Shown: positions 1 to 8,203, counted from the stretch's first letter. The stretch: 64,000 nt of DNA from [Mycobacterium] fortunisiensis (GCF_019050325.1 NZ_VOMB01000024.1:124001-188000); one strand, 5' to 3'. Made by a program: numbers and translations. The notes: a model not told the origin generated them from the sequence alone.

Positions 1-293
1 CGATGACAGTCGACGGTCGGCGCTACATCGTCGCGGGCCTGCCGGGCGGCGACTGGGCGGCCAACGCCCGGGCCGCCGGCGAGGCCACCGTGCACCAGGG
101 CCGTCGTGACCAGCGGGTGCGCCTGGTGGAGATCCCCGCCGAACAGGCCCGCCCGTTGCTACGGCAGTTCCCCATCCTGGTTCCGACCGGCGTCGGCTTC
201 ATGCGCAACGCCGGCCTGGTGACCGGGCCCAACCCCGACGAGTTCGAGGCCCTGGCCGGGCGCTGCCCGGTGTTTCGACTGGACCCGGTCTAG
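1..293 (+). CDS. Deazaflavin-dependent nitroreductase family protein, 3' part only
   Basis: This is the C-terminal part of a DUF385 / deazaflavin (F420)-dependent nitroreductase-like protein. About 96 residues are visible; the frame is already open at the window edge, so the ATG at position 3 is probably internal. The visible stretch TVDGRRYIVAGLPG followed by DWAANARA, and the ending GRCPVFRLDPV, resemble the C-terminal half of this family, whose members are usually about 130-150 residues. Family members bind F420 or related cofactors and often have unknown substrates. Two more members of the family lie at 27308 and 30741. The next gene is convergent. Confidence 0.6.
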   Translation, partial: MTVDGRRYIVAGLPGGDWAANARAAGEATVHQGRRDQRVRLVEIPAEQARPLLRQFPILVPTGVGFMRNAGLVTGPNPDEFEALAGRCPVFRLDPV

Positions 294-299
294 CCGCAC

Positions 300-578
300 T
301 CAGCTCAGGTGCGGGGCCTCCTTGATCTTGGAGTCCTCCTTGCCGACCGTCTGACAGAAGGTCTGCACCGCCAACCGGGTGCCGGTGATCTCCAACTGCG
401 CGGGGTCGGCGCCCTTCTCATCCTTGAGCATCTTGGACACCGCTTCGTTCTGCGTCTTCTCGTCCTGCCCGATGAAGTCCTTGCACTTGGTGTCACCCCC
501 GGTCACCGCGGGCGAGCATCCGGCGAGCACCACGCCCGCGACCAAACCCGCCATCAACACACTCGCTGAGCGCTTCAT
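300..578 (-). CDS. Small putative lipoprotein
   Basis: A 92-residue protein with a classical lipoprotein signal peptide: basic start MKRS, a hydrophobic stretch, then the lipobox LAGC with the lipidated cysteine at residue 21. The mature part is charged and small, with two further cysteines (in TKCKDF and TFCQT) that could form a disulphide. It would be anchored on the outer face of the plasma membrane. I recognise no enzymatic domain; the size and cysteine pair are loosely reminiscent of HdeA-like small periplasmic proteins, but that is a guess. It is transcribed divergently from menB, from a roughly 110-bp shared intergenic region. Confidence 0.7.
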   Translation of the reverse strand: MKRSASVLMAGLVAGVVLAGCSPAVTGGDTKCKDFIGQDEKTQNEAVSKMLKDEKGADPAQLEITGTRLAVQTFCQTVGKEDSKIKEAPHLS

Positions 579-688
579 CGTGGCCCTCTCTCGTCTGGTG
601 GTGCGCGGTACGCACCATCGCGCCGGGATTCGTACCCCGCGACGGTACCTGTGAAACCTCTGGGCACCGCCGCTCTACAGTCGAGCAC

Positions 689-1606
689 GTGAGTGCAGAC
701 AACCCGTTCGACCCGACAGCCTGGGAACCGGTGGCAGGCTTCGACGACCTGACCGACATCACCTATCACCGCCATGTCGCCGACGGTGCCAAGCAGCCGA
801 CCGTGCGCGTCGCGTTCGACCGGCCCGAGGTACGCAACGCCTTCCGGCCGCACACCGTCGACGAGCTGTACCGCGTCCTCGACCACGCCCGGATGTCCCC
901 CGACGTCGGTGTGGTGTTGCTGACCGGCAACGGCCCGTCGGCCAAGGACGGCGGCTGGGCCTTCTGCTCCGGCGGAGATCAGCGCATCCGCGGCCGGTCC
1001 GGTTACCAGTACGCCGCCGGGGAAACCGCGGAAACGGTCGATCCGGCCCGGGCCGGGCGGCTGCACATCCTCGAGGTCCAGCGGCTCATCCGGTTCATGC
1101 CGAAGGTGGTGATCTGTCTGGTCAACGGCTGGGCCGCCGGCGGCGGGCACAGCCTGCACGTCACCTGCGACCTGACCCTGGCCAGCCGCCAGCACGCCCG
1201 GTTCAAGCAGACCGACGCCGACGTGGGCAGCTTCGACGGCGGGTTCGGCAGCGCCTATCTGGCCCGCCAGACCGGGCAGAAGTTCGCCCGCGAGATCTTC
1301 TTCCTGGGCCGCGCCTATGACGCCGAGACCATGTATCAGATGGGCGCGGTCAACGACGTCGTCGACCATGCCGAACTGGAGTCCGTCGGCCTGCAGTGGG
1401 CGGCCGAGATCAACGGCAAGTCACCGCAGGCCATCCGGATGCTCAAGTTCTCGTTCAACCTGATCGACGACGGCCTGGTGGGCCAGCAGGTGTTCGCCGG
1501 GGAAGCCACCCGGTTGGCCTACATGACCGACGAGGCTGTCGAGGGCCGTGACGCGTTCCTGGAGAAACGCGATCCGGACTGGAGTGGGTTCCCGCGCTAC
1601 TTCTGA
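689..1606 (+). CDS. menB: 1,4-dihydroxy-2-naphthoyl-CoA synthase (naphthoate synthase)
   Basis: MenB of the crotonase superfamily, which cyclises o-succinylbenzoyl-CoA to 1,4-dihydroxy-2-naphthoyl-CoA in menaquinone synthesis. The protein has 305 residues, close to the roughly 314 of the M. tuberculosis enzyme. Visible crotonase signatures are FCSGGDQR (about residues 92-99), the oxyanion-hole segment GWAAGGGHS (147-155) and the MenB-type TDADVGSFDGG near 175-185. The start is GTG. Downstream are an SDR and a VOC protein in the same order as recalled for Rv0548c-Rv0547c-Rv0546c. MenE (5537) and MenA (10562) are encoded nearby, so most of the late menaquinone pathway is clustered here. Confidence 0.96.
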   Translation: MSADNPFDPTAWEPVAGFDDLTDITYHRHVADGAKQPTVRVAFDRPEVRNAFRPHTVDELYRVLDHARMSPDVGVVLLTGNGPSAKDGGWAFCSGGDQRIRGRSGYQYAAGETAETVDPARAGRLHILEVQRLIRFMPKVVICLVNGWAAGGGHSLHVTCDLTLASRQHARFKQTDADVGSFDGGFGSAYLARQTGQKFAREIFFLGRAYDAETMYQMGAVNDVVDHAELESVGLQWAAEINGKSPQAIRMLKFSFNLIDDGLVGQQVFAGEATRLAYMTDEAVEGRDAFLEKRDPDWSGFPRYF

Positions 1607-1617
1607 GGGCTCGGCGT

Positions 1618-1678
1618 GCCGAAACGGCATTCCAGCAGGAAAAGTGCGAGTAGCGGCCTGCTGGAATGCCGTTTCGGC
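1618..1678. repeat. 60-bp hairpin repeat, copy 1 (perfect 22-bp stem)
   Basis: Directly after menB lies a perfect inverted repeat: arm 1618-1639 pairs with 1657-1678 (22 of 22), with a 17-nt loop at 1640-1656. The arm contains CGGCATTCCAGCAGG. A second, diverged copy is at 40535-40595 and shares the loop core AAGTGCGAGTA (AAGTTCGAGTA there). There is no T-run after the stem, so a simple intrinsic terminator is not the obvious reading. A REP/REPIN-like element that may also end menB transcription is more likely. Confidence 0.85.
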
Positions 1679-1708
1679 GGGGAAAGGGAGGCGAAATAAA
1701 CTCAGCGG

Positions 1709-2578
1709 ATGAGCAAGAGCCCGCTGCGCCGGCTGTCCGATCAGCTGTTGCTGACCAGCATGCGTCCGCCTTTGACCGAACGGCTGCAAGCCCGCGGCGA
1801 CATCGACGTCGCCGGCAAGCGCATCCTGATCACCGGTGCCTCCTCCGGCATCGGTGAGGCCGCCGCGGAGAAGTTCGCCGCCCGCGGCGCCAGAGTGGTC
1901 GCGGTGGCCCGCCGTCAGGAACTGCTCGACGACCTCGTCGGGCGGATCAGCGCCAACGGCGGCGACGCGTGCGCCCACGCCGTCGACCTTTCCGACCTCG
2001 ACGCGATCGACGAGTTGGTGGCCCGCCTCGAAGCCGACCTGGGTGGCATCGACATCCTGATCAACAACGCCGGCCGGTCGATCCGGCGCCCACTGGCCGA
2101 ATCACTGGAGCGTTGGCACGACGTCGAACGCACCATGACGCTCAACTACTACTCCCCGCTGCGCCTGATCCGCGGCCTGGCGCCAGGCATGCGCGAACGC
2201 CGCGACGGCCACATCATCAACGTCGCCACCTGGGGCGTGTTCAACGAATCCTCGCCGCTGTTCGCGGTGTACAACGCCTCCAAGGCCGCGCTGGCCGCGG
2301 TCAGCCGGGTCATCGAAACCGAATGGTCCGCAGTCGGCGTGCACTCCACCACGCTGTACTACCCGCTGGTGAAGACGCCGATGATCGCGCCCACCCGGGC
2401 CTACGACGGGCTGCCCGGCCTGACCGCCGACGAGGCCGCCGACTGGATGCTGACCGCCGCACGCACCCGCCCGGTGCAGATCGCCCCGCGGATGGCCGTG
2501 ACCGCCAAGGCGCTCAACACCGTGGCACCGGGGCTGGTCGACGCCGTGATGAAACGGCAACGGGTCCAGCCGGTCTGA
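1709..2578 (+). CDS. SDR-family oxidoreductase
   Basis: A 289-residue classical short-chain dehydrogenase/reductase. The Rossmann nucleotide-binding motif TGASSGIGE is at about 42-50, NNAG at 119-122, and the catalytic pair is in YNASKAA (Tyr188, Lys192). The N-terminus is extended by about 35 residues relative to a minimal SDR, and the C-terminal region carries a substrate-loop PLVKTPMIAPT. Position after menB matches Rv0547c. The substrate is unknown; a lipid or ketone substrate is plausible for this mycobacterial subgroup but is inference. It begins about 30 bp after the hairpin repeat, so it may have its own promoter or read through from menB. Confidence 0.9.
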   Translation: MSKSPLRRLSDQLLLTSMRPPLTERLQARGDIDVAGKRILITGASSGIGEAAAEKFAARGARVVAVARRQELLDDLVGRISANGGDACAHAVDLSDLDAIDELVARLEADLGGIDILINNAGRSIRRPLAESLERWHDVERTMTLNYYSPLRLIRGLAPGMRERRDGHIINVATWGVFNESSPLFAVYNASKAALAAVSRVIETEWSAVGVHSTTLYYPLVKTPMIAPTRAYDGLPGLTADEAADWMLTAARTRPVQIAPRMAVTAKALNTVAPGLVDAVMKRQRVQPV

Positions 2579-2621
2579 GTGTCGCGCCGGGCCCCGGTCC
2601 GGCCGATGGTAGACAAGGGCT

Positions 2622-3005
2622 ATGGAGATCCTAGCCAGCCGGATGCTGATCCGGCCGGTTGACTACCCGGAGTCGGTGCGGTTCTACCGAGACCGCATCG
2701 GCCTGGCGATTGCCCGCGAATACGGTGCCGGCACAGTGTTTTACGCCGGGCAGTCGCTGATCGAGTTGGCCGGCCACCACAGCCCCACCGAATCCGGCAC
2801 TTTCCCGGGAGCACTGTGGCTGCAGGTGCGCGACGTCTACGCCGCCCAGGCCGAACTGGAAGGTCGCGGTGTGGCGATCGCCCGCGCTGCCGCCCAGGAG
2901 CCGTGGGGATTGCACGAGATGCACGTCACCGATCCCGACGGCATCACCCTGATATTCGTGCAGGTGCCCGACACCCATCCGCTGCGCCGCGACACCCGCG
3001 ACTGA
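2622..3005 (+). CDS. VOC (glyoxalase/bleomycin-resistance) family protein
   Basis: A 127-residue single-domain VOC protein with the expected pattern: MLIRPVDYPESVRFYRDRIGL at the N-terminus, a central WLQVRDVYAAQAELEGRGV strand-helix unit, and HVTDPDGITLIFVQ near the end. VOC enzymes bind a divalent metal and include glyoxalases, epimerases and dioxygenases; the substrate cannot be read from this sequence. It follows the SDR by 43 bp on the same strand, as Rv0546c follows Rv0547c, so co-transcription is likely. It is convergent with the DUF3349 gene at 3015. Confidence 0.88.
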   Translation: MEILASRMLIRPVDYPESVRFYRDRIGLAIAREYGAGTVFYAGQSLIELAGHHSPTESGTFPGALWLQVRDVYAAQAELEGRGVAIARAAAQEPWGLHEMHVTDPDGITLIFVQVPDTHPLRRDTRD

Positions 3006-3014
3006 GGCCGAACC

Positions 3015-3323
3015 TCAGCGCGCCGGCGTGGCCAGCGGCCAACCCACCGACGCCAACCGCGACGCCACCTGGTTCACCTCTTCGGGATTGGGTTCCTTGT
3101 CGGTCACGCCGCGCACCGCGAGCCGGATCTCGTCGTCGGTGACCGGGCGGTCCCCGTCGCTGGAGCGCAGGATGTTGTGGGCCGCCTGGACGATCTCGTC
3201 CTCCGACAATGACCGGGTGAGCAGCGCCAGAAGCGCGAACTGGTCGGTGTGCGGCACCCCTTCCGGGTATCCGGCACGCAGCCAGCTCAACACGTTGTCC
3301 AGGAAACTCGTCGCCTCGGCCAT
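3015..3323 (-). CDS. DUF3349 domain protein, copy A
   Basis: A 102-residue helical protein of the actinobacterial DUF3349 family (recalled relative: Rv0543c, structurally known, function unknown). The N-terminal helix carries the family signature WLRAGYPEGVP, followed by FALLALLTRSLSEDEI and a C-terminal ASRLASVGWPL. It is the last gene of a minus-strand group with the small membrane protein at 3334 and pitA. A second paralogue at 5163 lies on the opposite strand on the other side of pitA. No enzymatic motif is visible; the link to phosphate uptake is by position only. Confidence 0.88.
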   Translation of the reverse strand: MAEATSFLDNVLSWLRAGYPEGVPHTDQFALLALLTRSLSEDEIVQAAHNILRSSDGDRPVTDDEIRLAVRGVTDKEPNPEEVNQVASRLASVGWPLATPAR

Positions 3324-3333
3324 GACGCTCAGC

Positions 3334-3618
3334 TCACTTGGTCGGCAGGAACGGGAACAGGTCGACGCCGGTGTGGTGAATGATCGTGGTCCGGGTGATC
3401 CACGCGATGGCCACCAGGATCACCAGGCCGACCACCACGAACAAGGCCAAGCCGAGGAACTTGAGGACGGGATTGGGTGCCTGGGTGGTTCCGTCGGCGC
3501 TGACCCCGCCGGACCCGTTGGAGTAGGCCACCAGTCCGGCGGCGAACACCGCGGGCAGACCGGCGCCCAGCACCAGCCCGATCAGCAGCACCTTGAAGAT
3601 GGCTTCCAGATACGTCAT
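3334..3618 (-). CDS. Small membrane protein next to pitA
   Basis: A 94-residue protein with two predicted transmembrane segments, roughly residues 8-32 (IFKVLLIGLVLGAGLPAVF...) and 52-75 (VLKFLGLALFVVVGLVILVAI), joined by a Gly/Ser-rich loop. The ATG at 3618 is chosen because TTAGGAGACG lies immediately upstream. It sits 8 bp downstream of pitA in the same orientation, as Rv0544c does relative to Rv0545c. It is probably co-transcribed and may be an accessory or stability factor for PitA, though no function is known. Confidence 0.85.
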   Translation of the reverse strand: MTYLEAIFKVLLIGLVLGAGLPAVFAAGLVAYSNGSGGVSADGTTQAPNPVLKFLGLALFVVVGLVILVAIAWITRTTIIHHTGVDLFPFLPTK

Positions 3619-3626
3619 CACGTCTC

Positions 3627-4898
3627 CTAAACCGCTGCCTTGTTGGGCTTCTCGGTATCCGTTGCGCTGCTGTCGGACGGGACAGCCGCCCGCACCTCGG
3701 CCGGTACCACCGAGTTGGTGGTGTGGTCCCAGTCGGCGTTCACGTTGCTGTGGTTGACCTTCTGCTGCTGGGCCCGCCGCCACATGTACCCCGACAGCGC
3801 GACGAGCGCCAGGAAGATCAGCCCGTCGCCGACCAGCGCCGAGGAGGTCAACGACTCGACCCCGTGGGACAGCCAGAACGCCAGCGCACCGACGATGCCC
3901 GCCGCCGGGAGCGTGATCAGCCAGGCCACGGCCATCCGTCCGGCCACCGCCCAGCGCACCTCGGCGCCGGGCTTGCCGACGCCACTGCCCAGGATCGAAC
4001 CGGTCGCCACGTGAGTGGTCGACAGGGCCATGCCGGCGGCGCTGGAGCTCAGGATGATCGCGGCCGACGACGCCTCGGCGGCCAGGCCCTGGGGCGACTC
4101 GATCTCCACCAGGCCCTTGCCCAGCGTGCGGATGACGCGCCACCCGCCGATGTAGGTGCCCAGACCGATGGCCAGCGCACACGAGGCGATGATCCAGAAC
4201 GGCAAGCCGTTGCTCTTCACATCCCCGCTGAGGTGTCCGGTGGTGATCAGGGCGAGCGCGATGACACCCATGGTCTTCTGGGCGTCGTTGGTGCCGTGTG
4301 ACAGCGCGACCAGCGAGGCGGTGGCGATCTGGCCCCAGCGGAAGCCGGCCTCGCGACGCTTCTGCGCGACGTTGCGGGTGATGCGGTAGACGAGCCAGGT
4401 TCCGCAGCCGGCCACCAGGCAGGCGATCACCGGCGCGGCGACCGCGGGGATGAGCACCTTCTGGGTGACACCGCTCCAGTTCACCCCGGCCAGGCCGACC
4501 GCAGCCAGACCGGCTCCGATCAGACCGCCGAACAGGGCATGCGAGGAGCTTGACGGGATGCCGAACAGCCAGGTCAGCAAGTTCCACAGGATGCCGCCGA
4601 TCAGGCCGGCGAAGATGATCGTCAACCCGGTCGAGGCGTCGATCGACGGGATGAGCGCGCCGGTCTTGGAGTCCTGGATCTTGAGCACCGAGCTGGTGAC
4701 GGTGATGGCGACCTCGACCGAGAGAAACGCGCCGACCAGGTTGAGCACACCGGCCAGCAGCACTGCTGTCTTGGGCTTGAGCGCGCGGGTGGCGATCGAG
4801 GTGGCCATCGCGTTGCCGGTGTCGTGGAAGCCGTTGGTGAAGTCGAAAGCCAAGGCTGTTGCTATCAGCAGCACCAGGACGATCAGCTCAGCGCTCAT
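3627..4898 (-). CDS. pitA: Low-affinity inorganic phosphate transporter (Pit family)
   Basis: A polytopic membrane permease of about 423 residues in the Pit/PHO-4 family, which imports metal-phosphate complexes using the proton gradient. The duplicated PHO-4 signature is visible: ALAFDFTNGFHDTGNAMAT near the N-terminus and VALSHGTNDAQKTMGV in the second half, with about ten hydrophobic segments. I use the ATG at 4898 (MSAELIVL); the upstream in-frame extension is hydrophilic and lies in the promoter region. M. tuberculosis PitA is about 417 residues. A direct-repeat PHO-type box lies 85-102 bp upstream of this start, suggesting phosphate-dependent control. Confidence 0.93.
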   Translation of the reverse strand: MSAELIVLVLLIATALAFDFTNGFHDTGNAMATSIATRALKPKTAVLLAGVLNLVGAFLSVEVAITVTSSVLKIQDSKTGALIPSIDASTGLTIIFAGLIGGILWNLLTWLFGIPSSSSHALFGGLIGAGLAAVGLAGVNWSGVTQKVLIPAVAAPVIACLVAGCGTWLVYRITRNVAQKRREAGFRWGQIATASLVALSHGTNDAQKTMGVIALALITTGHLSGDVKSNGLPFWIIASCALAIGLGTYIGGWRVIRTLGKGLVEIESPQGLAAEASSAAIILSSSAAGMALSTTHVATGSILGSGVGKPGAEVRWAVAGRMAVAWLITLPAAGIVGALAFWLSHGVESLTSSALVGDGLIFLALVALSGYMWRRAQQQKVNHSNVNADWDHTTNSVVPAEVRAAVPSDSSATDTEKPNKAAV

Positions 4899-4982
4899 GG
4901 CGGTAATTCTGTCGGACCACCGATCATTTTGACCAGTTGGAAACACCTAGCTGAGCAGGGATTTCGGATACGCTGTCGATGA

Positions 4983-5000
4983 GTTCATCGACTGTTCACC
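4983..5000 (+). promoter_or_regulatory. Candidate PHO/RegX3 box
   Basis: GTTCATC (4983-4989), a 4-bp spacer, then GTTCACC (4994-5000). An 11-bp-period direct repeat of GTTCAYC is the form of PHO boxes bound by actinobacterial PhoP/RegX3 response regulators. It lies between the divergent pitA and DUF3349 genes. The match is seen; the binding is inferred. Confidence 0.55.
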
Positions 5001-5162
5001 TAAGACACCCGGTTTGTTCGCCGGGGCGGTTTGCCGTTCCTTGCGCGGCCGATAAATTCACTGCAAGCCAGAGTCGGTCGACACCACTACGATCGATGCC
5101 GTCTTCCCGCTCAGAGTCAGCTGGCCGGGGAAACTCACTCGGGTGTATCAGGAGTAGGCGCA

Positions 5163-5522
5163 GTGAACGCATTTCTCGCGAAGATCGCGGCCTGGCTGAA
5201 CGCCGGGTACCCCGAGGGGGTGCCCGGTCCCGACCGGGTGCCGCTGCTGGCGTTGTTGACCCGGCGCCTGACGAACGACGAAGTCAAAGCCGTCGCACGA
5301 GATCTCATCGATCGCGGTGATTTCGATCACATCGACATCGGTGTGCTGATCACCCAGATCACCGACGAACTGCCCCGGGCCCAAGACGTCGAGCGGGTCC
5401 GGGAACGCTTGGCGGTCAAGGGATGGCCGTTGGACGATCCGCGTGACGGCGAAGAGGTCAGCGACGAGGCTGCCGGCGACCCCAACCGCACCGATCCGAA
5501 CGAGCCCGGAGGCCTGACATAG
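5163..5522 (+). CDS. DUF3349 domain protein, copy B
   Basis: A 119-residue paralogue of the protein at 3015, with the same signature (WLNAGYPEGVP, LLALLTRRLTNDEV, RLAVKGWPLDDP) and an added acidic tail of about 20 residues rich in Asp, Glu and Pro. The GTG at 5163 is preferred because AGGAG lies about 8 nt upstream; the open frame extends further but is not credible as coding. It is divergent from pitA and precedes menE by 14 bp, matching the Rv0543c-menE order. Function is unknown. Confidence 0.88.
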   Translation: MNAFLAKIAAWLNAGYPEGVPGPDRVPLLALLTRRLTNDEVKAVARDLIDRGDFDHIDIGVLITQITDELPRAQDVERVRERLAVKGWPLDDPRDGEEVSDEAAGDPNRTDPNEPGGLT

Positions 5523-5536
5523 CCGTCCTGCGCCCC

Positions 5537-6685
5537 GTGGCCGTCGGCTCGGCAACCGACGAACTGCTGGCGGTGCTCACGGACGTGCTGACCGGCCGTC
5601 GCTCGGCAATCTTGCCGGTACCCGCCCACGACGAACGTCAAAGTTCCTTGCTGACAAGCGCTTTGCGGTCCGGGGAAGAAATCGACGACGACGTCGCGGT
5701 GGTGATCTCCACGTCTGGCACCACCGGCGAGCCCAAGGGCGCGCTGCTGACGGCGGACGCACTGCGGGCCAGTGCCGAATCCACCCATGCCCGTCTCGGT
5801 GGTGCCGGCCGGTGGCTGCTGGCACTGCCCGCGTATCACATTGGCGGCCTTCAGGTTCTGGTGCGCAGTGTGCTGGCGGCCACCCGGCCCGTCACGCTGT
5901 CGGCCAGTTTCGATCCGGCCGACATCCCCGCCGCGGTCGCGGCGTTGGGCAGTGGCCGGCGCTACGCCTCACTGGTGGCGGTGCAGCTGGACAAGTCCCT
6001 GCGTGACCCCGAGGCCGCGGCCGCACTCGCCGATCTCGACGCCGTGCTGATCGGCGGCGGCCCGATGCCCGCCGGGGTGGCCGAGCGCGCGAAAGCCGCT
6101 GGGGTGACGGTGGTTCGCACCTACGGGATGAGCGAGACCGCCGGCGGCTGCGTGTACGACGGCGTGCCGCTGGACGGGGTGTCGGTGCGCATCGGGGCCG
6201 GCACGACGGCGGCATCGGGAACCGACGCGTCCCGCATCCTGCTGGGCGGGGCCACCCTGGCGAGGGGCTACCGCAACCCCGTGCGCCCCGACCCGTTCGC
6301 CGAACCAGACTGGTTTCGCACCGATGACCTTGGTGCCGTGGACGATTCCGGGGTGTTGCGGGTACTGGGCCGGGTCGATGACGCGATCAGCACCGGCGGG
6401 CTCACGGTGCTGCCCCAGCTCGTCGAATCGGCGTTGGCGCACCACCCCGCCATCGCCGACAGCGCGGTGTTCGGCCTCCCCGACCCGCGGCTCGGGCAGC
6501 GGGTGGTGGCCGCCCTCGTGTTGACCCCGGGCGCCACGGCCCCGGATGTGGCCGAACTGCGCGCCCACGTGGCCGAGACGCTCGACGCCACCGCCGCACC
6601 GCGAGAAGTCCACATCGTCGACGAGCTGCCCCGGCGCGGCATCGGCAAGCTCGACCGGCGTGCGCTGGCCGTCCGCTTCGGCTGA
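5537..6685 (+). CDS. menE: o-Succinylbenzoate-CoA ligase
   Basis: An acyl-adenylating enzyme of 382 residues that activates o-succinylbenzoate to its CoA ester, the step before MenB. ANL-superfamily motifs are visible: STSGTTGEPKG (about 58-68, ATP loop), RTYGMSETAGG (A5), TDDLG with the hinge region GRVDDAISTGG, and the C-terminal RRGIGKLDRRAL with the catalytic Lys. It is shorter than typical ligases (about 500), as MenE of mycobacteria is (about 360). GTG at 5537 is a tentative start. It lies 14 bp after the DUF3349 gene and is probably in the same transcript. Confidence 0.93.
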   Translation: MAVGSATDELLAVLTDVLTGRRSAILPVPAHDERQSSLLTSALRSGEEIDDDVAVVISTSGTTGEPKGALLTADALRASAESTHARLGGAGRWLLALPAYHIGGLQVLVRSVLAATRPVTLSASFDPADIPAAVAALGSGRRYASLVAVQLDKSLRDPEAAAALADLDAVLIGGGPMPAGVAERAKAAGVTVVRTYGMSETAGGCVYDGVPLDGVSVRIGAGTTAASGTDASRILLGGATLARGYRNPVRPDPFAEPDWFRTDDLGAVDDSGVLRVLGRVDDAISTGGLTVLPQLVESALAHHPAIADSAVFGLPDPRLGQRVVAALVLTPGATAPDVAELRAHVAETLDATAAPREVHIVDELPRRGIGKLDRRALAVRFG

Positions 6686-6728
6686 GGCGGCCCGACAATT
6701 CGGTTGCCGGCTTCGGCATGATGGGGAC

Positions 6729-7343
6729 ATGCGCCGAGAAGTGACCTCCGTCGACGAGCTGCGCGCCATCGTCGGCCATCCGAACGCCGCCATCGCCAAC
6801 AAGGTGCGTCCCCGGCTCTCGGAAGCCCAACAGGACTGGCTGAGGAATACTCCGCTCGGGTTCGTGGCGACCACCGATGCCCAGGGCCGCGTCGACGTCT
6901 CCCCCAAGGGGGACCCGCCCGGGTTCGTCCAGATTCTCGACGACTCCACCATCGCCATCCCGGAACGCCCGGGCAACAAACGCGTCGACGGCTATCTCAA
7001 CGTGCTGCAGCGCCCGCACGTGGGCACGGTGTTCGTCATCCCGGGCCGCGGCGACACCCTGCGGATCAACGGCACCGCCCGGATCCTTTCCGACGCCGAC
7101 TATTTCGACGCCATGGCCGTCGGCGGCAAACGGCCCATCCTGGCGCTCGAGATTGCCGTCGAAGAGGTGTTCTTCCACTGCCCCAAGGCATTTCTGCGCT
7201 CGAACACCTGGAAGCCGGAGAGCTGGAACCCGGACGCGGTGGCGTCGGTGGCCCAGATGGCCAAGGCGTTCAAACCCGACATGAGCCAGGCCGAACTCGA
7301 CGCCTATTACAGCGAGGACAACCTGCGCAAAATCCTGTACTAG
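6729..7343 (+). CDS. Pyridoxamine 5'-phosphate oxidase-like flavoprotein
   Basis: A 204-residue PNPOx-fold protein. The central FVATTDAQGRVDVSPKGDPPGFVQIL and PERPGNKRVDGYLNVLQ segments are the phosphate/FMN-binding strands of the MSMEG-type PPOX class (related to DR_2398-like proteins). The C-terminal half carries EVFFHCPKAFLRS, common in this subgroup. I start at ATG 6729 because the upstream extension overlaps menE in another frame. Likely FMN- or F420-linked; substrate unknown. Its stop codon overlaps that of the convergent acetyltransferase by 4 nt. Confidence 0.85.
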   Translation: MRREVTSVDELRAIVGHPNAAIANKVRPRLSEAQQDWLRNTPLGFVATTDAQGRVDVSPKGDPPGFVQILDDSTIAIPERPGNKRVDGYLNVLQRPHVGTVFVIPGRGDTLRINGTARILSDADYFDAMAVGGKRPILALEIAVEEVFFHCPKAFLRSNTWKPESWNPDAVASVAQMAKAFKPDMSQAELDAYYSEDNLRKILY

Positions 7344-8203
7344 TCCGCCGCAACCGGTTTCACCAGGATCGCCCGGGTGTAGAGCAGCTGGAATCCGCGG
7401 CGCTGCACATTCTGCTGGGACTGCGAGCCGGGCGCGGTGGTCACCACCGCGATGTCACACCCGGCGTCGGCGGCCTCGGCCAGCCGCGCTGCCAGCAGGG
7501 CGGCCTGGACGCCACGCCGCCGGTACGCCGGTGCTGTGGCCGCACCGGTGAGCTGCGCGATCCCGTCGACCAGCCGCATGCTCCCGCCACCGGCGACCGC
7601 GCCGTCGCAGATCGCGATATAGGGCACGGCCCCGGCCTTTTCCATGTCCCGTTCGGCGCGTTCGATGATGTCAGCCGCGAACACCTCGTGGCCCGGCACG
7701 CTCGCACCGTCGGGATGGGCATCAAGGTGAGCGTCGGGATGGGCGAAGCCCTCCACCACGACGTCGACCCAGGCCGCCAGATCGTCGGCCTTGCGCACCT
7801 GCACCCCCGGCACCGCCGGTCCGGGGGGCGCCGCGCCGAGCGGGCAACCGAGAACGTTCTCGAACTCCACGAGACGATAGCCGCGACCGGACAGCATCGC
7901 GGTGATCTCCGGATCGGCCAGGTTGGACAGCTCCACCCGGGTGCCGCTGCCCCGGCCCGCCAGGGCTCGCTCGATCTCGCCCAGCACCGCCTCGTCGGGC
8001 ACCCCGTCGAAGCCGAGTCCGACCACCTTGTTCATCGGCGAACCGGCTTCGGCAAAGCAGGCGAACCCGCCGGCCACCGGCAGCACCAGGCCTTCTGCGC
8101 CACGGTGCCCGGCGGCGCGGGTCGCCGCCACGATCAGGCCGGCTTCGGCCTTTTCGATCCGGTGCGCCAGCTCGACGCCACAGCACAATTGGTCCGAGCT
8201 CAT
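7340..8203 (-). CDS. GNAT-family N-acetyltransferase
   Basis: About 287 residues with a GNAT fold in the C-terminal half: the acetyl-CoA-binding motif A is seen as LTGAATAPAYRRRGVQAALLAARL, followed by AGCDIAVVTTAPGSQSQQNVQRRGF. The N-terminal half (LVLPVAGGFACF... NKVVGLGFDG) is typical of two-part mycobacterial GNAT proteins in which only one half keeps the acetyl-CoA site. The start is uncertain: ATG 8203 or GTG 8227; the long open frame beyond that overlaps the nitronate monooxygenase gene and is not credible. Substrate unknown. Confidence 0.85.
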   Translation of the reverse strand: MSSDQLCCGVELAHRIEKAEAGLIVAATRAAGHRGAEGLVLPVAGGFACFAEAGSPMNKVVGLGFDGVPDEAVLGEIERALAGRGSGTRVELSNLADPEITAMLSGRGYRLVEFENVLGCPLGAAPPGPAVPGVQVRKADDLAAWVDVVVEGFAHPDAHLDAHPDGASVPGHEVFAADIIERAERDMEKAGAVPYIAICDGAVAGGGSMRLVDGIAQLTGAATAPAYRRRGVQAALLAARLAEAADAGCDIAVVTTAPGSQSQQNVQRRGFQLLYTRAILVKPVAAD

